Assembly: GCA_963978905.1 (NCBI GenBank)
Contig: OZ022256.1
Span: forward strand, 51,446,001 to 51,510,000
Length of the DNA: 64,000 nt
Reading direction: 5' to 3'
DNA from: Trichostrongylus colubriformis
Lineage: Eukaryota > Nematoda > Chromadorea > Rhabditida > Trichostrongylidae
The translations under genes and the position numbers were made by a program. This document shows positions 36,501-49,092 of the stretch, in pieces. Every line of letters begins with the position of its first letter. The first letter of the stretch is position 1. Below the pieces are notes generated by a model that made no database searches, was not told the DNA's origin, and saw nothing but the letters and a program-made list of their open reading frames with translations.

Positions 36501-39500
36501 TCACGATGACAATTTCGCACGCTCTTGAAACCGAGCATGCATACTTGAATAGATGAGAGAGAGAAGAAACGTTAAATGTGGTTATGTGTGTATGAGGGCT
36601 CGCTCGTCGATCGATATGCATCAGTTACGTGGAATACTGATAAAGGGATGCATGCACGGTTCATGCAGGCCATCTCGCGGGAGTCAACTTAATGACGCCA
36701 TGAATTCCTGACGATCATACATACACGGGCCTAAGGCACCACTAGATCCTCTTCAGCATTTCCACGCAATCCCATTTGGGTTCGATGAGTGGTCTTTGTG
36801 TGGTTTCTAGCACGTTTATTTAATCCTATGAAGCAGTCAACGGGTTCGTTATAGCGGATCTGAACGCTGAGCTGCAGCTGGCGCGGCTGATTTGTAGTGT
36901 ACGTTTCACATCCAGCCCATATTCGGATTTTATGGGAATGGGACGAAATGAGAGGGAATTAGGTCAAACCCGGATTGATGGTCCTACTCTCTATAAAACC
37001 ATTGATTTTGGAGGAATTAACTCTATTTTATTATATGGTAAATAATGAACGGTCCTATGAAAAAGAATGAAATAAAGTAAAGGGATGAATGAATTCAGAA
37101 AAGTTGGATTCAAGATCTATCATAGCATTTTAGAAAGGTGTCCATGCCTCCTTGACAATGCCCTGTTGACCTCACTAAGGAAATTCCCATCGCCCAGCCG
37201 CTTTTTAGAGGCCCTTCTCGATCTCCAATAAAGTTTTTTAACAAGAAAATTCGTCTAAAACGTGTACTTATGGCGAGTCGCTCCCATCTCCAGCTGTCAC
37301 ATCAATTGTAGCGCCGTGTCTGCCGAACTGTACGATCAAGACGACCTCAACCTTGATAGCGGTCAATACCATGGAGTTGGTGTAGTAAATAATACTGCAT
37401 GTAAGGAGTAATCACGGAAATCGAGGATAAACTGCTTCGGAATCTGTGATTTTGAACCCTCCTACTTCCAGCAGTCCAATTAGACGCTGTTGGCTTATGG
37501 AACCATCCTTAGACACTCTTACAACTAGTGGAATGCTCCATCTATCCACAGTCATGAAAGATTAGCCTGAAAAAGTTAGCGGTCATGTGGCCAACATGTC
37601 AGGGACGTATTCGCATTTGTCCTCTCGCTATTCTACGAAGATACAAGTGCACGGCGCGTCCTCAATAGGCATTTGCTAGTTCTCCCTTGACAGTTTTTGG
37701 GGATTGTCATGCTCTTATCTCGTATCGTGTATGCAATAATTTAAGTGAATTCAGCATTAATACCCATACCCACCTAACCAAAGATCGCTACTGTTGTAAA
37801 ATTTTGTGGCAATTATTGAAATAGATTTTTGAACACCTTTTGCTGCTTATGGTAATCAGTTCTCTACAAAAGCTAAGCCGGCGTCCCAGAGAGCAAAGCT
37901 CGATCACTACCACCGTATCGGCTACCGTAATAAATCACCGCAATTAGCCACGACGTAATAAAATTACCTCATCGGCATGACAAAGCTGACCCAGGCCGAT
38001 CTACTACTAACAGACAACTGCCAGTACTCGATGAGCGATTATGTTTGTTGTTACGATCGCTGAACTCAGAGTTGTAAGCTACAGCGATGGACAACTGATA
38101 CAGAACGATGTTATTGGCGATGGGCTCCCCGGGGAAAGCACCAGACTTGTGTATCGCTCGGCACACGACAACGAGATCATGCAAATCTTGGGTGGTCATC
38201 TGTGCCAGATTAGAAGAGCTAATGAGGCCTTAAAATAAGATCGAGGTGGTAATTGGATAAATGACTTAGGGTTGGTAGGTGTTCAGAAAGAACTTCCATC
38301 TTCACAGACAATCGTAATAGCCGTGTTGGGGAAATAGAGGTTCTTCCTTAGCCAATATTTCAAGATTGCATACGTATGAGCACGATGTTATAAAATGCTA
38401 CCCACATACAAAAGGAACTTTCACCTATTCACCGCTGTAATATGCAATATTATAATTCAGTTCCAGGAAAGATCAGCCAGCTGTCTCTGTGCTACCAATA
38501 ATTTTCTAGACCGAAAAGTTAGAAGACCATAAAATCGTTGTTTTTTGTGCTTAATGGCTGAGCGGTTGCCTTAAATTGGCTCTGGAGACTTATTTTCTGA
38601 TTAATAGAATCCCTTCCCCATATGGTGAACTCTTCCCAAAAGAAAACTTTTTGAACCTGATCTTCCAAAACGGCTATTTAATAGCACTTAATGAACTACT
38701 CATCATCACAAATCAGACGATAGGTCCGAGTATAGACCTTATAAGAGGACATCATAAGCTTTATAATTGGAGCCTTTAAGGTTGTTGTTCCGCATCACCG
38801 CTCGTTCACCTCATCATGCCCTTGCTGTTTATCAAGCTTATCCGGGATCTTCGCCGGGAAATTAGGGTTGATTAATACCTTTCACCTTTACTGATGCGAT
38901 TATATTTTACGAGGCGTAGATGGTTACGAACGCATGTTGAAGAGAAGTGGGTTAAAACGGGATTTTCGGGAAGTGCGACCGCATTTACGGATATCACCAC
39001 AAGAACAACGCGATATTACCTGGCACTGGAGCTGGGTCTGTTCTTCTTTCTTAATGGCCCGGCTTTCCTGGGTGTGTACTCTTACGTCTAAAAATCGCGC
39101 GACCGTCCTCGGAACGGCGCGGCGAGCGCGAGTTGCTCCATCGGCGTACCCGCCCTTCAAAGATTTACGCGCGAAACTGAGAAGCAGCTACTTTTTTGAA
39201 GGTAACCTATGGTATCAGATTATGGCAGAGCGGAACTCCGCACTGACCGCGGCAAGTCGTACTGATGGTTCTGTGAGTGCGATGCCGCAACCCGATTTTT
39301 AGACGTAATGGTACACACCCGGCTTTCCTACGATTTTCTCTGGTGAGTGAATGATACCAGGAACAAAGCGAGACCTACAAGAGGATTCGCAAAGCATTAG
39401 CTTGTTGATTGTTTCACATCTTGCCCTCTTTCAACCCTCTACACGTCCTACATTCCGATTTCCGAATTCCGACTTTCGATTACTAACGGGTAACGGCTCA

Positions 39501-40649
39501 GCACTGCAGGCTTGCAAGGCTCGGCATCTTACAAAAGCGATTTCCTAAATAAAGTCCTTCTCATGTTCCACCGTATCTTTGCAGCTAATGTCCAATGTGC
39601 CAAGCTAATTTATTGTTCCACGAAGCCGACTATCGGTCACGATGGTAACCAAAAGCATTTCCATCTACGGCTTCTCCTTGCGCACGTTGCAAATTAGAGT
39701 TGACGGCCGTTAATTGAGGATTACGGAATGAAGACAAGCCTGCAAAATCCCGAATGGGCTTTTCCTCACGATACTTGTGCTGACCTACTATTCCTATTTG
39801 CTGGGACTCTTATTTCCTTATATTCCAGGAGCAAAATGCCGTTGACCACCAGTAACCAACTGACAATCGAAAAGAGCCCTGCGTATTTCCACAGCAGGAC
39901 AGCGGCTGAACGAATTCGTGCTCTGAATCCATCCATGAAGATCATAATCGTTGTGAGAGATCCGGTGATGAGAGCGATTTCAGGTGAGGGCTCAAACCTG
40001 GCTCAACGCCAGTACACGTTCCATCTCAATGGTTCATATTTCAGACTATACCCAAGCTTCTTCGAAGCGTAAAATGGCCGGAGCAATGCCCACATTTGAA
40101 GATATGGCGGTCGGTAACTGTGCACCATGGCTGAAGACAAACTGTTCCTCAAAAGTGGGCGGTGTTAACGTTGGTTGGGGAGCGATACGCATAGGGCTCT
40201 ATCACAAGCATATGAAAAGGTACATAATTGCCCCCATTCTCGACTTGGACTGCTCGTAGCAATTCAAGGTGTTCAGGTGGCTGGATAACTTTCCCATGGA
40301 GCAGATTCACATCGTGGACGGCGAGCGGCTTGTCAAACAACCTGCATCCGAAGTCAGCCAAACGGAGAGTTTTCTTGGCCTGGAGCCTGGTACGTTCGAA
40401 GCCCTCTCAGAAGGAATGCCTCAACCTGAAATAATCTCTTTAGTAGTGACAGCAGAACATTTTGGCATCGATCCAGTAAAAAAGTTCCCATGCGTTCGTC
40501 GTGAGGACGGCAGCCTTCACTGTCTTGGCAGGACGAAGGGCCGAAAACATCCCCGTGTTCAGCGTGAAGTTCTTCAGCGATTACATCGCTTCTACGAGCC
40601 TGAGAATCGGAAGTTCTTTCAGATGATCAATCGGTACCTTGCATGGTAG
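33501..40649 (+). CDS. Heparan sulfate glucosamine 3-O-sulfotransferase
   Basis: Exons 33501-33724, 39829-39983, 40045-40219 and 40277-40649 join in phase to 308 residues, almost the length of vertebrate 3-OST-1. The enzyme moves sulfate from PAPS to the 3-OH of glucosamine in heparan sulfate, in the Golgi. A hydrophobic start ([14 protein letters not shown]) serves as signal or anchor. [19 protein letters not shown] is the PAPS 5'-phosphosulfate loop, [17 protein letters not shown] the conserved catalytic/substrate segment, TIEKSPAYF and [18 protein letters not shown] the 3'-phosphate region, and [13 protein letters not shown] the paired cysteines with GRKHPRV after them. It ends [11 protein letters not shown]. 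Exon 4 must use the acceptor gtgttcag at 40276; the earlier tag or the ORF start breaks phase. Start ATG 33501 gives the shortest leader; ATG 33513 is also possible. Resembles C. elegans HST-3 proteins; which paralogue cannot be told. Confidence 0.92.
34120..34277 (-). mobile_element. tRNA-derived SINE-like sequence
   Basis: Read on the minus strand from 34277, the sequence has a tRNA-like D-arm (gtagtgtgatggattagca), an anticodon-like segment and a B box, gttcgagtcc. The acceptor stem does not pair well and the T stem has a mismatch, so this is not a working tRNA. AT-rich text continues to about 34120 as a possible SINE body. Confidence 0.4.
34405..34508. repeat. About 100-base hairpin
   Basis: The arm tttttgatttttgataactg, continuing ctgtttatcg, is matched exactly by cgataaacag continuing cagttatcaaaaatcaaaa across a roughly 44-base loop. 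Probably a mini-foldback element; hairpin RNA is an alternative because it is transcribed as intron. Confidence 0.65.
36813..36871. repeat. Long-range inverted repeat, right copy
   Basis: Inverted copy of 32503-32560 (cgtttatttaatcctatgaa to tctgaacgctgag). See the left copy. Confidence 0.75.
39070..39320. mobile_element. Mutator-like MITE with perfect 9-bp target duplication
   Basis: Element ends are GGGTGTGTACTCTTACGTCT (continuing aaaaatcg) and, inverted, GGGTGTGTACCATTACGTCT (continuing aaaaatcg). The 9-mer GGCTTTCCT flanks both sides exactly, at 39061-39069 and 39321-39329. A 9-bp duplication with long inverted ends is typical of Mutator-like elements. The 251-bp interior has no transposase. 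Confidence 0.8.
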
Positions 40650-40911
40650 CCCTTACTAGTACTGATAAGTGTCGGTGCTAAAAGGATTCTAGTCTTTTGA
40701 TAGCCTTGCTAGCTTATCGATTACGAGTATTTTGCCTTCCGGTTGAGCTCAAGGTCCGCAAGGTTTCTGCTTATCAAACATTTCTCATAATGATGATCTC
40801 TTATTGTGGTGACTCTTTGAGGGTGTATCTACGGTGATCAGAATTGTAAATATGTATGACCTTTTCCTATAGAAAATGTTCGGATGTATTTTACTGTTCA
40901 AGGCTTTGAAA

Positions 40912-40917
40912 AATAAA
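40912..40917 (+). terminator. Candidate poly(A) signal for the sulfotransferase
   Basis: AATAAA 263 bases after the stop codon at 40649, in a short AT-rich run after otherwise mixed sequence. Confidence 0.5.
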
Positions 40918-41736
40918 AATCTCCATGTCCAGCTGCGTGTAAACATGAGATACTAACAAATGGTGCCGTCAAAGACACTGAGAGGTGTAAAAAGAACGTG
41001 AAAGCTGGGACTAGCCCAAAATCTAAACTTCCACTTCAGAAGAGGGAAGGTGAAGTGTGACAACACCCGCATAAAAAACGCGCAGCCTAGGGCCTTATCA
41101 AGATCACGCAGCACGGCGTGTCGTACTGCAGTTCATCAGCTGGACGAGTTGTGAACGAGGGCAGGACAACGATCGCGACCAGCCTGGATGTAGCCTCTGA
41201 TGTCTGCAGTCTATCCCCGGCTACTGACCCAGTGGGGCCCAAGAGAGATATTGAGGTTTCCGGCCTCTGTTTTATTTTGGCAGTTTTATTTCGTTTTTTC
41301 TCTAATGTTACACTGCTGAGCACCCCTACTTTCCTATTCCATAATTTGCCGAATTTACCACCCGATGTCTTACAACAGATTAGATTGTAGCATTTACAGA
41401 GTAATTACAAACTCATGGAAGATTTCAGAATAAATCAAGTTAGCTGTCAACTACATATAGCCCGCTCGATGACGTGCTTGTTGGTACAACTAATGTACCT
41501 TTTGTTTCAAGCAGAAATTGACCCAATTCTGATATGCTGAACTAGTGTTTCCAGTCCTTACGATGTTTTTATTGCATTATTGGATGATTTTTTCACGAAC
41601 ACTACACTTTTAATTATTTCATTATACCGATGCCGTGATAAATTAAATCACCTTCGGATGGATCATCGAAAATTTAGCACAGATTGATTAGCAAAAACTC
41701 AAGAACGTCTCACAAGAAGTGGAGGGGATAGTTACT

Positions 41737-44265
41737 TACAATACCGCTCACATTTTTTGAAAAATCGACGGTGGCCGACGGATTAAACGGCACAAACCGT
41801 CGCCCCGTCATAACTTCGTTAAAAATGGATAATATGGGGAAAAAATTAGAATCGTTAGATTCGTCTCGATGTGTCAAATTCAACGACCTATGATATGTCT
41901 AATTTTGATAAGTAGGTCACCAGCTTCTCGGTAAGCTGCAAAGATTTCTCTAATTTTACCCTCAGACAAGACTCCGACCTATTTCGGCTCTCATTCACAT
42001 GCTCGATTGTTGCTCGCCCATGTTCTGCGCAAACATCATTTTTTAGTGAGTTATCTTCAAGTTTCAGGATACTTTTCAGCACGAAATTTTCACGACATTT
42101 TCGAGAGTTTTTAAGCTCTTTTCGTCAGAATCGAGTTCAAATTGAGAAGATAACCAACCTATCACAAACTACTGGTTACGTACTGCAAGAATTATCTTGA
42201 CATCCGAATCACAGGCAAGCGCTTCTTTTGTGATGAAGCTTCAAACATCGGTGAACGGCGTACTTTGAACGTTGTATGATTTCCCTTCTCTTTCCTAAAA
42301 TAATATTCTGATCAATGAAAATCGCATAAGGTCTTCGAATACAACATCCTACACTTCCAGAAAATGAAAGCGGCATTCAAACAATGCACAGAATCATGAA
42401 TTCAAAAAGAGTGTTAATTGCACATGAAAGTATGAATGTGGACGTACACTAATTGATTCCAAACGAAACTTATACTGATGTATTCAGTGTCAAAAATGCG
42501 GTTCATCGGTGTAAAGACATCTCACTACGAAAGTTTTGAACTTTTACCACTGTTCTCGTTTTCTTTTCAAGCGTTGTCAGCTCCAACGCCGCTTGCTGAC
42601 CCCTTAATTACTGTGCAACGCTCAGCACAGATGAGGTCAGTATTACCTCACGGTATTATCACATCACATGAATGCACACTATTGACCTTCAGAACCGCTT
42701 ACTGTCTCTTCGAACCAATCGAAGTGGTTCGCAGCCTTGTACAGCTTAGATTAGATGGTAATTTTTTAAAAGAATTTCTTCAAATATATTATATAGTGTG
42801 TTGTATGACTCGAACTTTCATGAGTGATTTTCTGTTTTAACAGTTTATCATAGATCGGTAGTTACGAATCCACTTTGTGTATTTATCATTTGAATAAGTA
42901 ATTTCTGTTTTGTGTGCATTGATACCAGAAACACGATGATGTAGAAAATACGAGATAATTCCGCAGCGCACTTGTTCTAACGGGTCGGTTTGGTAATGTT
43001 CATTGAAACCAACTGTGAGAGCTTCCATATGCCAACACACCGTCAGTTATCACTATGTTCGGAAACAGAGTTACCTTATCAAGCGGTTGGATGGCGCAGG
43101 CTGAGTGACCGCTGTTCGCAGCCACTCATGAAGTAATGATTCGCAGGGGTTCGAATCCTCTGGTGCATGCAACGTTTGCAAACGTGTGTTCGTGATTAGT
43201 TGTGTGCTCCTGCTTCCTTCCGATCGGTTATTGAAGCAAACTGGGCTTCAGTCCCCTGAAAAGAAGGGAACTGGGGGGATCACTGAGTAAGAATAGTAAG
43301 CGGTTCTGAAGGTCTGAATAGTGTGCATTCATGTGATGTGATAATACCGCGAGGTAATACTGACCTCATCTGTGCTGAGCGTTGCACAGTAATTAAGGGA
43401 TCAGCAAGCGGCGTTGGAGCTGACAACGCTTGAAAAGAATACGAGAACAGTGGTAAAAGTTCAAAACTTTCGCAGCGAGATGATCTTTACACCGATGAAC
43501 CGCATTTTTGACACTGAATACATCAGGATAAGTTTCGTTTGGAATCAATTAGTGTACGTCCACATTCATACTTTCATGTGCAATTAACACTCTTTTTGAA
43601 TTCATGATTCTGTGCATTGTTTGAATGCCGCTTTCATTTTCTGGAAGTGTAGGATGTTGTATTCGAAGACCTTATGCGATTTCATTGATCAAAATATTAT
43701 TTTAGGAAAGAGAAGGGAAATCATACAACGTTCAAAGTACGCCGTTCACCGATGTTTGAAGCTTCATCACAAAAGAAGCGCTTGCCTGTGATTCGGATGT
43801 CAAGATAATTCTTGCAGTACGTAACCAGTAGTTTGTGATAGGTTGGTTATCTTCTCAATTTGAACTCGATTCTGACGAAAAGAGCTTAAAAACTCTCGAA
43901 AATGTCGTGAAAATTTCGTGCTGAAAAGTATCCTGAAACTTGAAGATAACTCACTAAAAAATGATGTTTGTGCAGAACATGGGCGAGCAACAATCGAGCA
44001 TGTGAATGAGAGCCGAAATAGGTCGGAGTCTTGCCTGAGGGTAAAATTAAAGAAATTTTTGCAGCTTTTACCGAGAAGCTGGTGACCTACTTATCAAAAT
44101 CAGACATATCATAGGTCGTTGAATTTGACACATCGAGACGAATCTAACGATTCTAATTTTTTCCCCATATTATCCATTTTTAACGAAGTTATGACGGGGC
44201 GACGGTTTGTGCCGTTTAATCCGTCGGCCACCGTCGATTTTTCAAAAAATGTGAGCGGTATTGTA
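41737..44265. repeat. 2.5-kb inverted repeat with 970-bp arms
   Basis: The left arm 41737-42706 (from tacaataccgctcacatt) and right arm 43296-44265 (to its reverse complement) match over about 970 bases with scattered single-base differences, so they are not identical. The spacer of about 590 bp (42707-43295) contains a tRNA-like segment and poorly coding AT-rich text. Frames in the arms reach about 120 codons but are not recognisable. Divergence between arms argues against a simple assembly fold-over; a foldback transposon or inverted duplication fits. Confidence 0.85.
43085..43290 (+). mobile_element. tRNA-like head of a possible SINE
   Basis: tggcgcaggctgagtgaccg resembles an A box and ggttcgaatcc is a clean B box with a foldable T arm (aggggttcgaatcctct). 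The acceptor stem does not close, so I do not call a functional tRNA. It lies in the spacer of the 2.5-kb inverted repeat, followed by text ending ctggggggatcactgag. Confidence 0.4.
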
Positions 44266-44950
44266 TATAGCTGGTTCGATAAAGTGGTTGTAGGTTCGAC
44301 TGATGGAGTTTTTGTTTTAGGCAGAATTCGATATATACCTGATATTTTCAAGAAGTGTTCCCTAAAAAGTGGAGTTATCAAACAGACAATAGAGTCATGA
44401 ATAATATAAGTAAACAACAAAGTGGAAAATTGTCAGTGGCTAATATATATACGCTCGAAAAACGGATTCAACGCGCATATTCTGGGCCCCTCAAAACTAT
44501 TGCTTGCCACAGATAGCGAGTTCACAGGGAGGTTGCACCTATGCCAAATGGGCGACATTTTCGGGTTCCATGACTTCGGCAGGTTCTACCATGCAAAATT
44601 CGGCTAAGTATTTCTTAAATACAAATTACAGTCTCAATTTTCGGATTCTCCATGAGAAATAGTAAAATGGTGACGAGTTCATGATTTGTAGCAATGAAAC
44701 TTTTGTTTTGAATCTCTGAGTCGAGAAAGTTATGACTCCGCCGCGTCGACGAATTGCCTTCAGTAATTATGGGTGAAAACTACGAAGATCTCAAGAATTA
44801 TGCCGAATGAGCGAAGGAACGTCAATTTGTCATGGGCAGAGCTTTCTAAGGAGGTTGTAGCAACACGATGGATAAAGCATGAATTATCCTTTTTTGGTGT
44901 CGATTGGTTATAAATTAGGATAGGTATTGTATTTGTTCTATATTTATTTG

Positions 44951-46425
44951 CAGGTAATCCTGTTGTAATTTTTATACCACACGCCACACAAATTTTGAGA
45001 TTGCCGCTTTCTTGATGCAAGTCAGGTGCGGGGATGAGAACAGCGTGTTGGTCTAGAATTTCTTTCTTCCTTTTTAAGGAATTATTTCCGCGGTCCGTTT
45101 CCATAATGCTCGAATTATTACCTGTAACAGGTTGTCGATACGATCATTGATACTGTACCATTGAACGACTTTGACGCAAGCATCATGCATCCGACAAAAG
45201 CGTAAGCTAAAATAGTATTTTTTAAAATGCAACAGCATGCCATACCATTTATCCTGCTGACCAGAGAACGGACCGTTATCGATCAATCACACAATCCCTT
45301 ATAACTTAAAAAAAATACAAAATTGAGCTTAATTTTGCATAAATTATGTAGATGGAAAAGAATTACTGCGAGAAGACGACTGCGAAGAAGATCCTGCATA
45401 AAAAGCCAAACAGAGCATAAAGATAGGAATGTAGTCGGTCAATGTAATAATAATTGTCTGAAATAATCTTTTAGTAATCAAGCAGGGTATAACACCCATT
45501 TCAATACAACACTTTATGGTTTAAAAATTTGAAAAACCCACGGAATATCGTTGAAAAATGTGCTTTTGCCTTAACCTAAACGTATGGTGCTTCAGAAACC
45601 CATTTTTGTGCAATACGGTTGCGCCATGCTGTGCTGAGTATTTTCCTACGCTTGCAAATATTTAAAGGAATTGAAATTGAACTCAGTTCCCGGAAGTTTT
45701 CTTGGGAAGCAGAGGGAATTCCACATAGTCGATTTCAGGTGTTTCTGCTATCATCTAACCCGCCCCAGTGGAATGGGAGCCAAGGTAGAATTAGCTATGA
45801 ATTAAAATCGTGTGCGTGATGCATTGTATGATTGGAACTCACACTATCCGAGCTGCAGCACACTTCAGCGAATGTGGAGCACTATCTTTCCGCGGTACAC
45901 CAAGTGCGCGGTTTTTGAGAAAGGCAAGTGCTGGCAGAGAAACTGTCAATAACCTACTATACACCCGCTCAGTACTCGGCAGGGCCATGCAAGTGAAGTA
46001 GAAGCCTCGTTTGGGTCGCATCCTTGGTTCCAAAGTGGAGGAGATCATATTTCGAAATTTCCCCTAAGGATTCCTCATGACTCATGCTTTACAAGAAAGA
46101 TTCTGAACCGAAGAACCGCTATCCACGAAAGATCGTCAATCGATGATCCTTTGTGGGTAGCGTACTACTTAGAGTACTTAGGGTACTTAATACTGTAGCA
46201 ATGATATGATGACTGACTACCTTTTTTGGAGAGGCGGCTTGAGTTTAGTCATAGACAATCTCTCGGGTACACATGAACCGCAAGGGTCCGTGGTTCGTAG
46301 TTTGCAAAAATGCTATTTCGGCGCCAGGCTTGACCCTAATGATCGGGGCTTCCCATGCCTTCCTGAACGTTTTTATCGAAATTACTATTGGAAAACAAGT
46401 TAGTATAATCAGCCATAAGTGCCAT
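44951..46425 (+). repeat. Paralogous segment A, copy 1 (pseudogene-like)
   Basis: Matches 56157-57447 in the same orientation; copy 2 lacks about 125 bases near 45000-45130 of this copy. At the 3' end both copies read a hydrophobic peptide in the same frame: APGLTLMIGASHAFL here and TPGLTLVIGAAYASL there. Differences there often keep amino-acid class, which hints at a former coding exon with a membrane segment. Stops and frame breaks upstream prevent a gene model. Confidence 0.65.
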
Positions 46426-46547
46426 TGTGCTTATTGCGGTGCATATAATCTACGCATCTGCCGAAAATGTAGATGCGATTCAATGGAGCTCTGATCGAAC
46501 CATCCTTGCGATTTTGTGGCGACTGTATAATAAGGTAGTCAATAATC

Positions 46548-47014
46548 TCAAAGGAACCGGAAGGGGTCTGAAACAAGAGGAAGATGCAAAGAAATGAGCA
46601 TTTTGTAACGAACACTCAAGGTTAGAAGCGATAATCGGCGAAAAAACGCTGATTCAAAAGCGCGACGCTGCGGTATGTATTCGCATCCCATTCGCATCAA
46701 CACACTGACTTTCCGAGTTGTCCGCCGTATGAGATGGGCCGTGGCCCAACGTTAGTTGTAGCACCTGACTCCCAGCGCAGTGGAGCGGCCATTCCCAACT
46801 ACATTAGCATTTATGAAAGAACATCTAGAAACAATATAAGAAAGAACAAAGGAAAAAGTAAAAGGAAAATTAACTTTATACTAGAAACACCTCCTCTTGG
46901 CACCATGCCAAGGCGTCAAATTGGTGAGTTTGTGCAATGGCGGCCACTTAAACTTGTCCGAACTACTTTTGTTCTACCGTAGGCAAATTTACCCCCCTTC
47001 CGGTGTCTTTAAGA
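46548..47014. mobile_element. Uninterrupted copy of the 470-bp element (inverted)
   Basis: Reverse-complement relative of 21454-22812 without the mariner. Ends are aaaggaaccggaaggggtc and ccccccttccggtgtcttta. Internal landmark ggcaccatgccaaggcgtc is shared. Confidence 0.75.
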
Positions 47015-47395
47015 CGAATAGCAGGTAGCTCCAATGGTCAAGCCTAGTCACAGGCGGATGAAAAGCGGAAGGTGGCAAAATAGCGGGGTATGAGCCAGTT
47101 GCACCTACTGATACACTGAGGAAGGTGGAGAAATGGGTAAAGACACCGGCAGAAGGGCAATTTCGGTTTACGGTGTGGGATAACAGTGGCTTGCAGTTGC
47201 CGCAACATACACTACACCTTGCCAAGACGTCGAAAGTGAGTTCATTGGGTTTTAATTGTGATCACACTTTCTCCTTACACTTTCGCTTATTCTTCTTTCA
47301 ATTGTCTCTTTGGTGCTGCGGGTCGTTTCACTTATTTCACATCATAACGAATGAACGAAATACAACCTACAAGACGACAAAAGACACCTCTACAG

Positions 47396-47585
47396 CGGAC
47401 AACTCGGAAAGTCAGTGTGTGCCGTTCGAAGTGGTCCGAATGTGATGCGAATACACACTACAGCGTCATGCTCTTCAATCCGGGTTTTTTTTTCCACCAC
47501 TTATCGTTTCCAACCTTGAATGTTTGTATAAAACGATCATTTGTTTGCATCTTCCTCTTTCTTCGCACCCCTTTGGATTCCTTTA
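47396..47585. repeat. Fragment of the 470-bp element
   Basis: Text from acagcggacaactcggaaag to cacccctttggattccttta matches the right part of 48624-49092. The left half is absent. Confidence 0.65.
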
Positions 47586-48623
47586 GGAGGCGGTGTATTT
47601 ACTTCCACTTCCTCTTTTGAGTGAGAGAGAAGTATGGCGGAGGGCAATTGCGGTGGTCTGCTCTAAAAGTGAAGGACAGGACACGGTAATCATCTTGGGA
47701 CCCAACGCCGTACGACGGCGTCCCAAGCTTCAAGACATACGCCGCACGCCGCGTTGCGAAATACTATCCTAACAGCGTGCCTTCCACGTCTTGCTTCAAC
47801 TTAGCTCACCTGAACAACCAATCCCATTATGGCTTCTTTATGCATTTTTCTCGATGATTCGCTAAATCTCGCTTGATTGCGAAGTATCTTTGAGGTGTGC
47901 TTGACAATCACTATCATAGCGGCGAACGACATACACGTCAGCAAATTTTTGACCAGAATATAAAGCTTTGCCGTCGGTCCACCAATGAGTGCAAAATTTT
48001 CGCCGAGGTCTCGTTCAGGATCAGTCTGTAAAAGAGTACAGTAATGGCTATAAAAGTTTCAGTAGCCAATTTTCACCTTTTTCACTTCGGCGACGCTCTC
48101 AGCACTTCCTTTGAAAGAAAGAATTGATAACGGTACCAAAGTACCGATCGATAACGTATAGATGAACACAATTATTATCATCAGAGTACGTTTCGAGAAT
48201 CTAATCACAGAATCAAATAAACACAACCGATATCTATAGAAATATGCAGCGTTGAGGGCATTCGTAGCACAACAGTATAACAGTGAAAAAATACCCTACA
48301 ACCGTGCAACTAGACATAAAGAAAACATGCAAAATGTTCTACACAATTGACGATTAACTTCATAAGGCCCTCCGTCAAATGAGATTGGGTTCCAAAAAAG
48401 CAATTAGGTAAGCTTGTGCTTGTTTTCTGCCGTATGTGCAGGTTTGTAAAGGTGGGAATTTTATTGCGCCTGATGTTTCGACAATTTCGACGTTAGCAAA
48501 AGTCTGAAAGCATTCGCTACTTTCGAGCCTTGGACGACTAGAGTTCCGGGACGGTAGCCGACCCATAAAATATGGCGACTTGCGCTGGTCTGTAACTTTA
48601 TCGCCTGCGCTGCTTGCCCTCTC

Positions 48624-49092
48624 GTCTTAAAGACACCAAAAGGGGGCAGTATTGGCCTACGGTAGAACAGACGTAGTGTGGACGAGTTCAAGTGGCCGCC
48701 ATTGCACAAACTCCCCAATTTGACGCCGTGGCATGGTGCCAAGAGAAGATGTTTCTTTTATAAATTTGCTTTTTCCTTTTACTTTTTCCTTTATTCTTTC
48801 TTACACTGTTTCTAGATGTACTTACATGAATGCTAATGTAGTTGGGAATGGCCACCTCACTGCGCTGGGAGTCAGGTGCTACAACTAATGTTGGACCGCG
48901 GCCCGTCTCCTACAGCGGGCAACTCGGAAAGTCAGTGCGATGGTGCGAATGAGGCGCGAATACACACCGCAGCGATGCGCTCTTGAATCCGGGTTTTTTC
49001 ACCGATTATCGCTTCTAACTTTCTGCGTTCGTTACAAAATGCTCATTTCTTTACATTTTTCTCTTGTTTCGGACCCCTTCCGGTTCCTTTAA
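48624..49092. mobile_element. Uninterrupted copy of the 470-bp element (direct)
   Basis: Same orientation as 21454-22812. At the point where the mariner is inserted there, this copy reads continuously (tttactttttcctttattct), showing the empty state of the site. Ends are gtcttaaagacacc and ccggttccttta. Confidence 0.8.

Larger units (their letters stand above)
33725..39828 (+). other. 6.1-kb first intron of the sulfotransferase gene
   Basis: It separates the PAPS-loop exon from the rest of the catalytic domain. It holds a tRNA-like SINE (34120-34277), a hairpin (34405-34508), the right member of a long inverted pair (36813-36871) and a Mutator-like MITE (39070-39320). I see no exon between that would fit phase 2 to phase 2, and the protein is continuous without one. 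34510-36810 and 36880-39060 show nothing I can name. Confidence 0.7.

Noticed and set aside
40230..40276. Sulfotransferase exon 4 starting at the tag acceptor near 40259
   Set aside because: Phase does not match exon 3. The acceptor at 40276 keeps frame and family alignment.
41118..41390. 90-codon frame with a hydrophobic stretch
   Set aside because: No splice partners, no family resemblance and an isolated position after the sulfotransferase 3' end.
43085..43170. Functional serine- or leucine-type tRNA
   Set aside because: No closing acceptor stem; treated as SINE-like.
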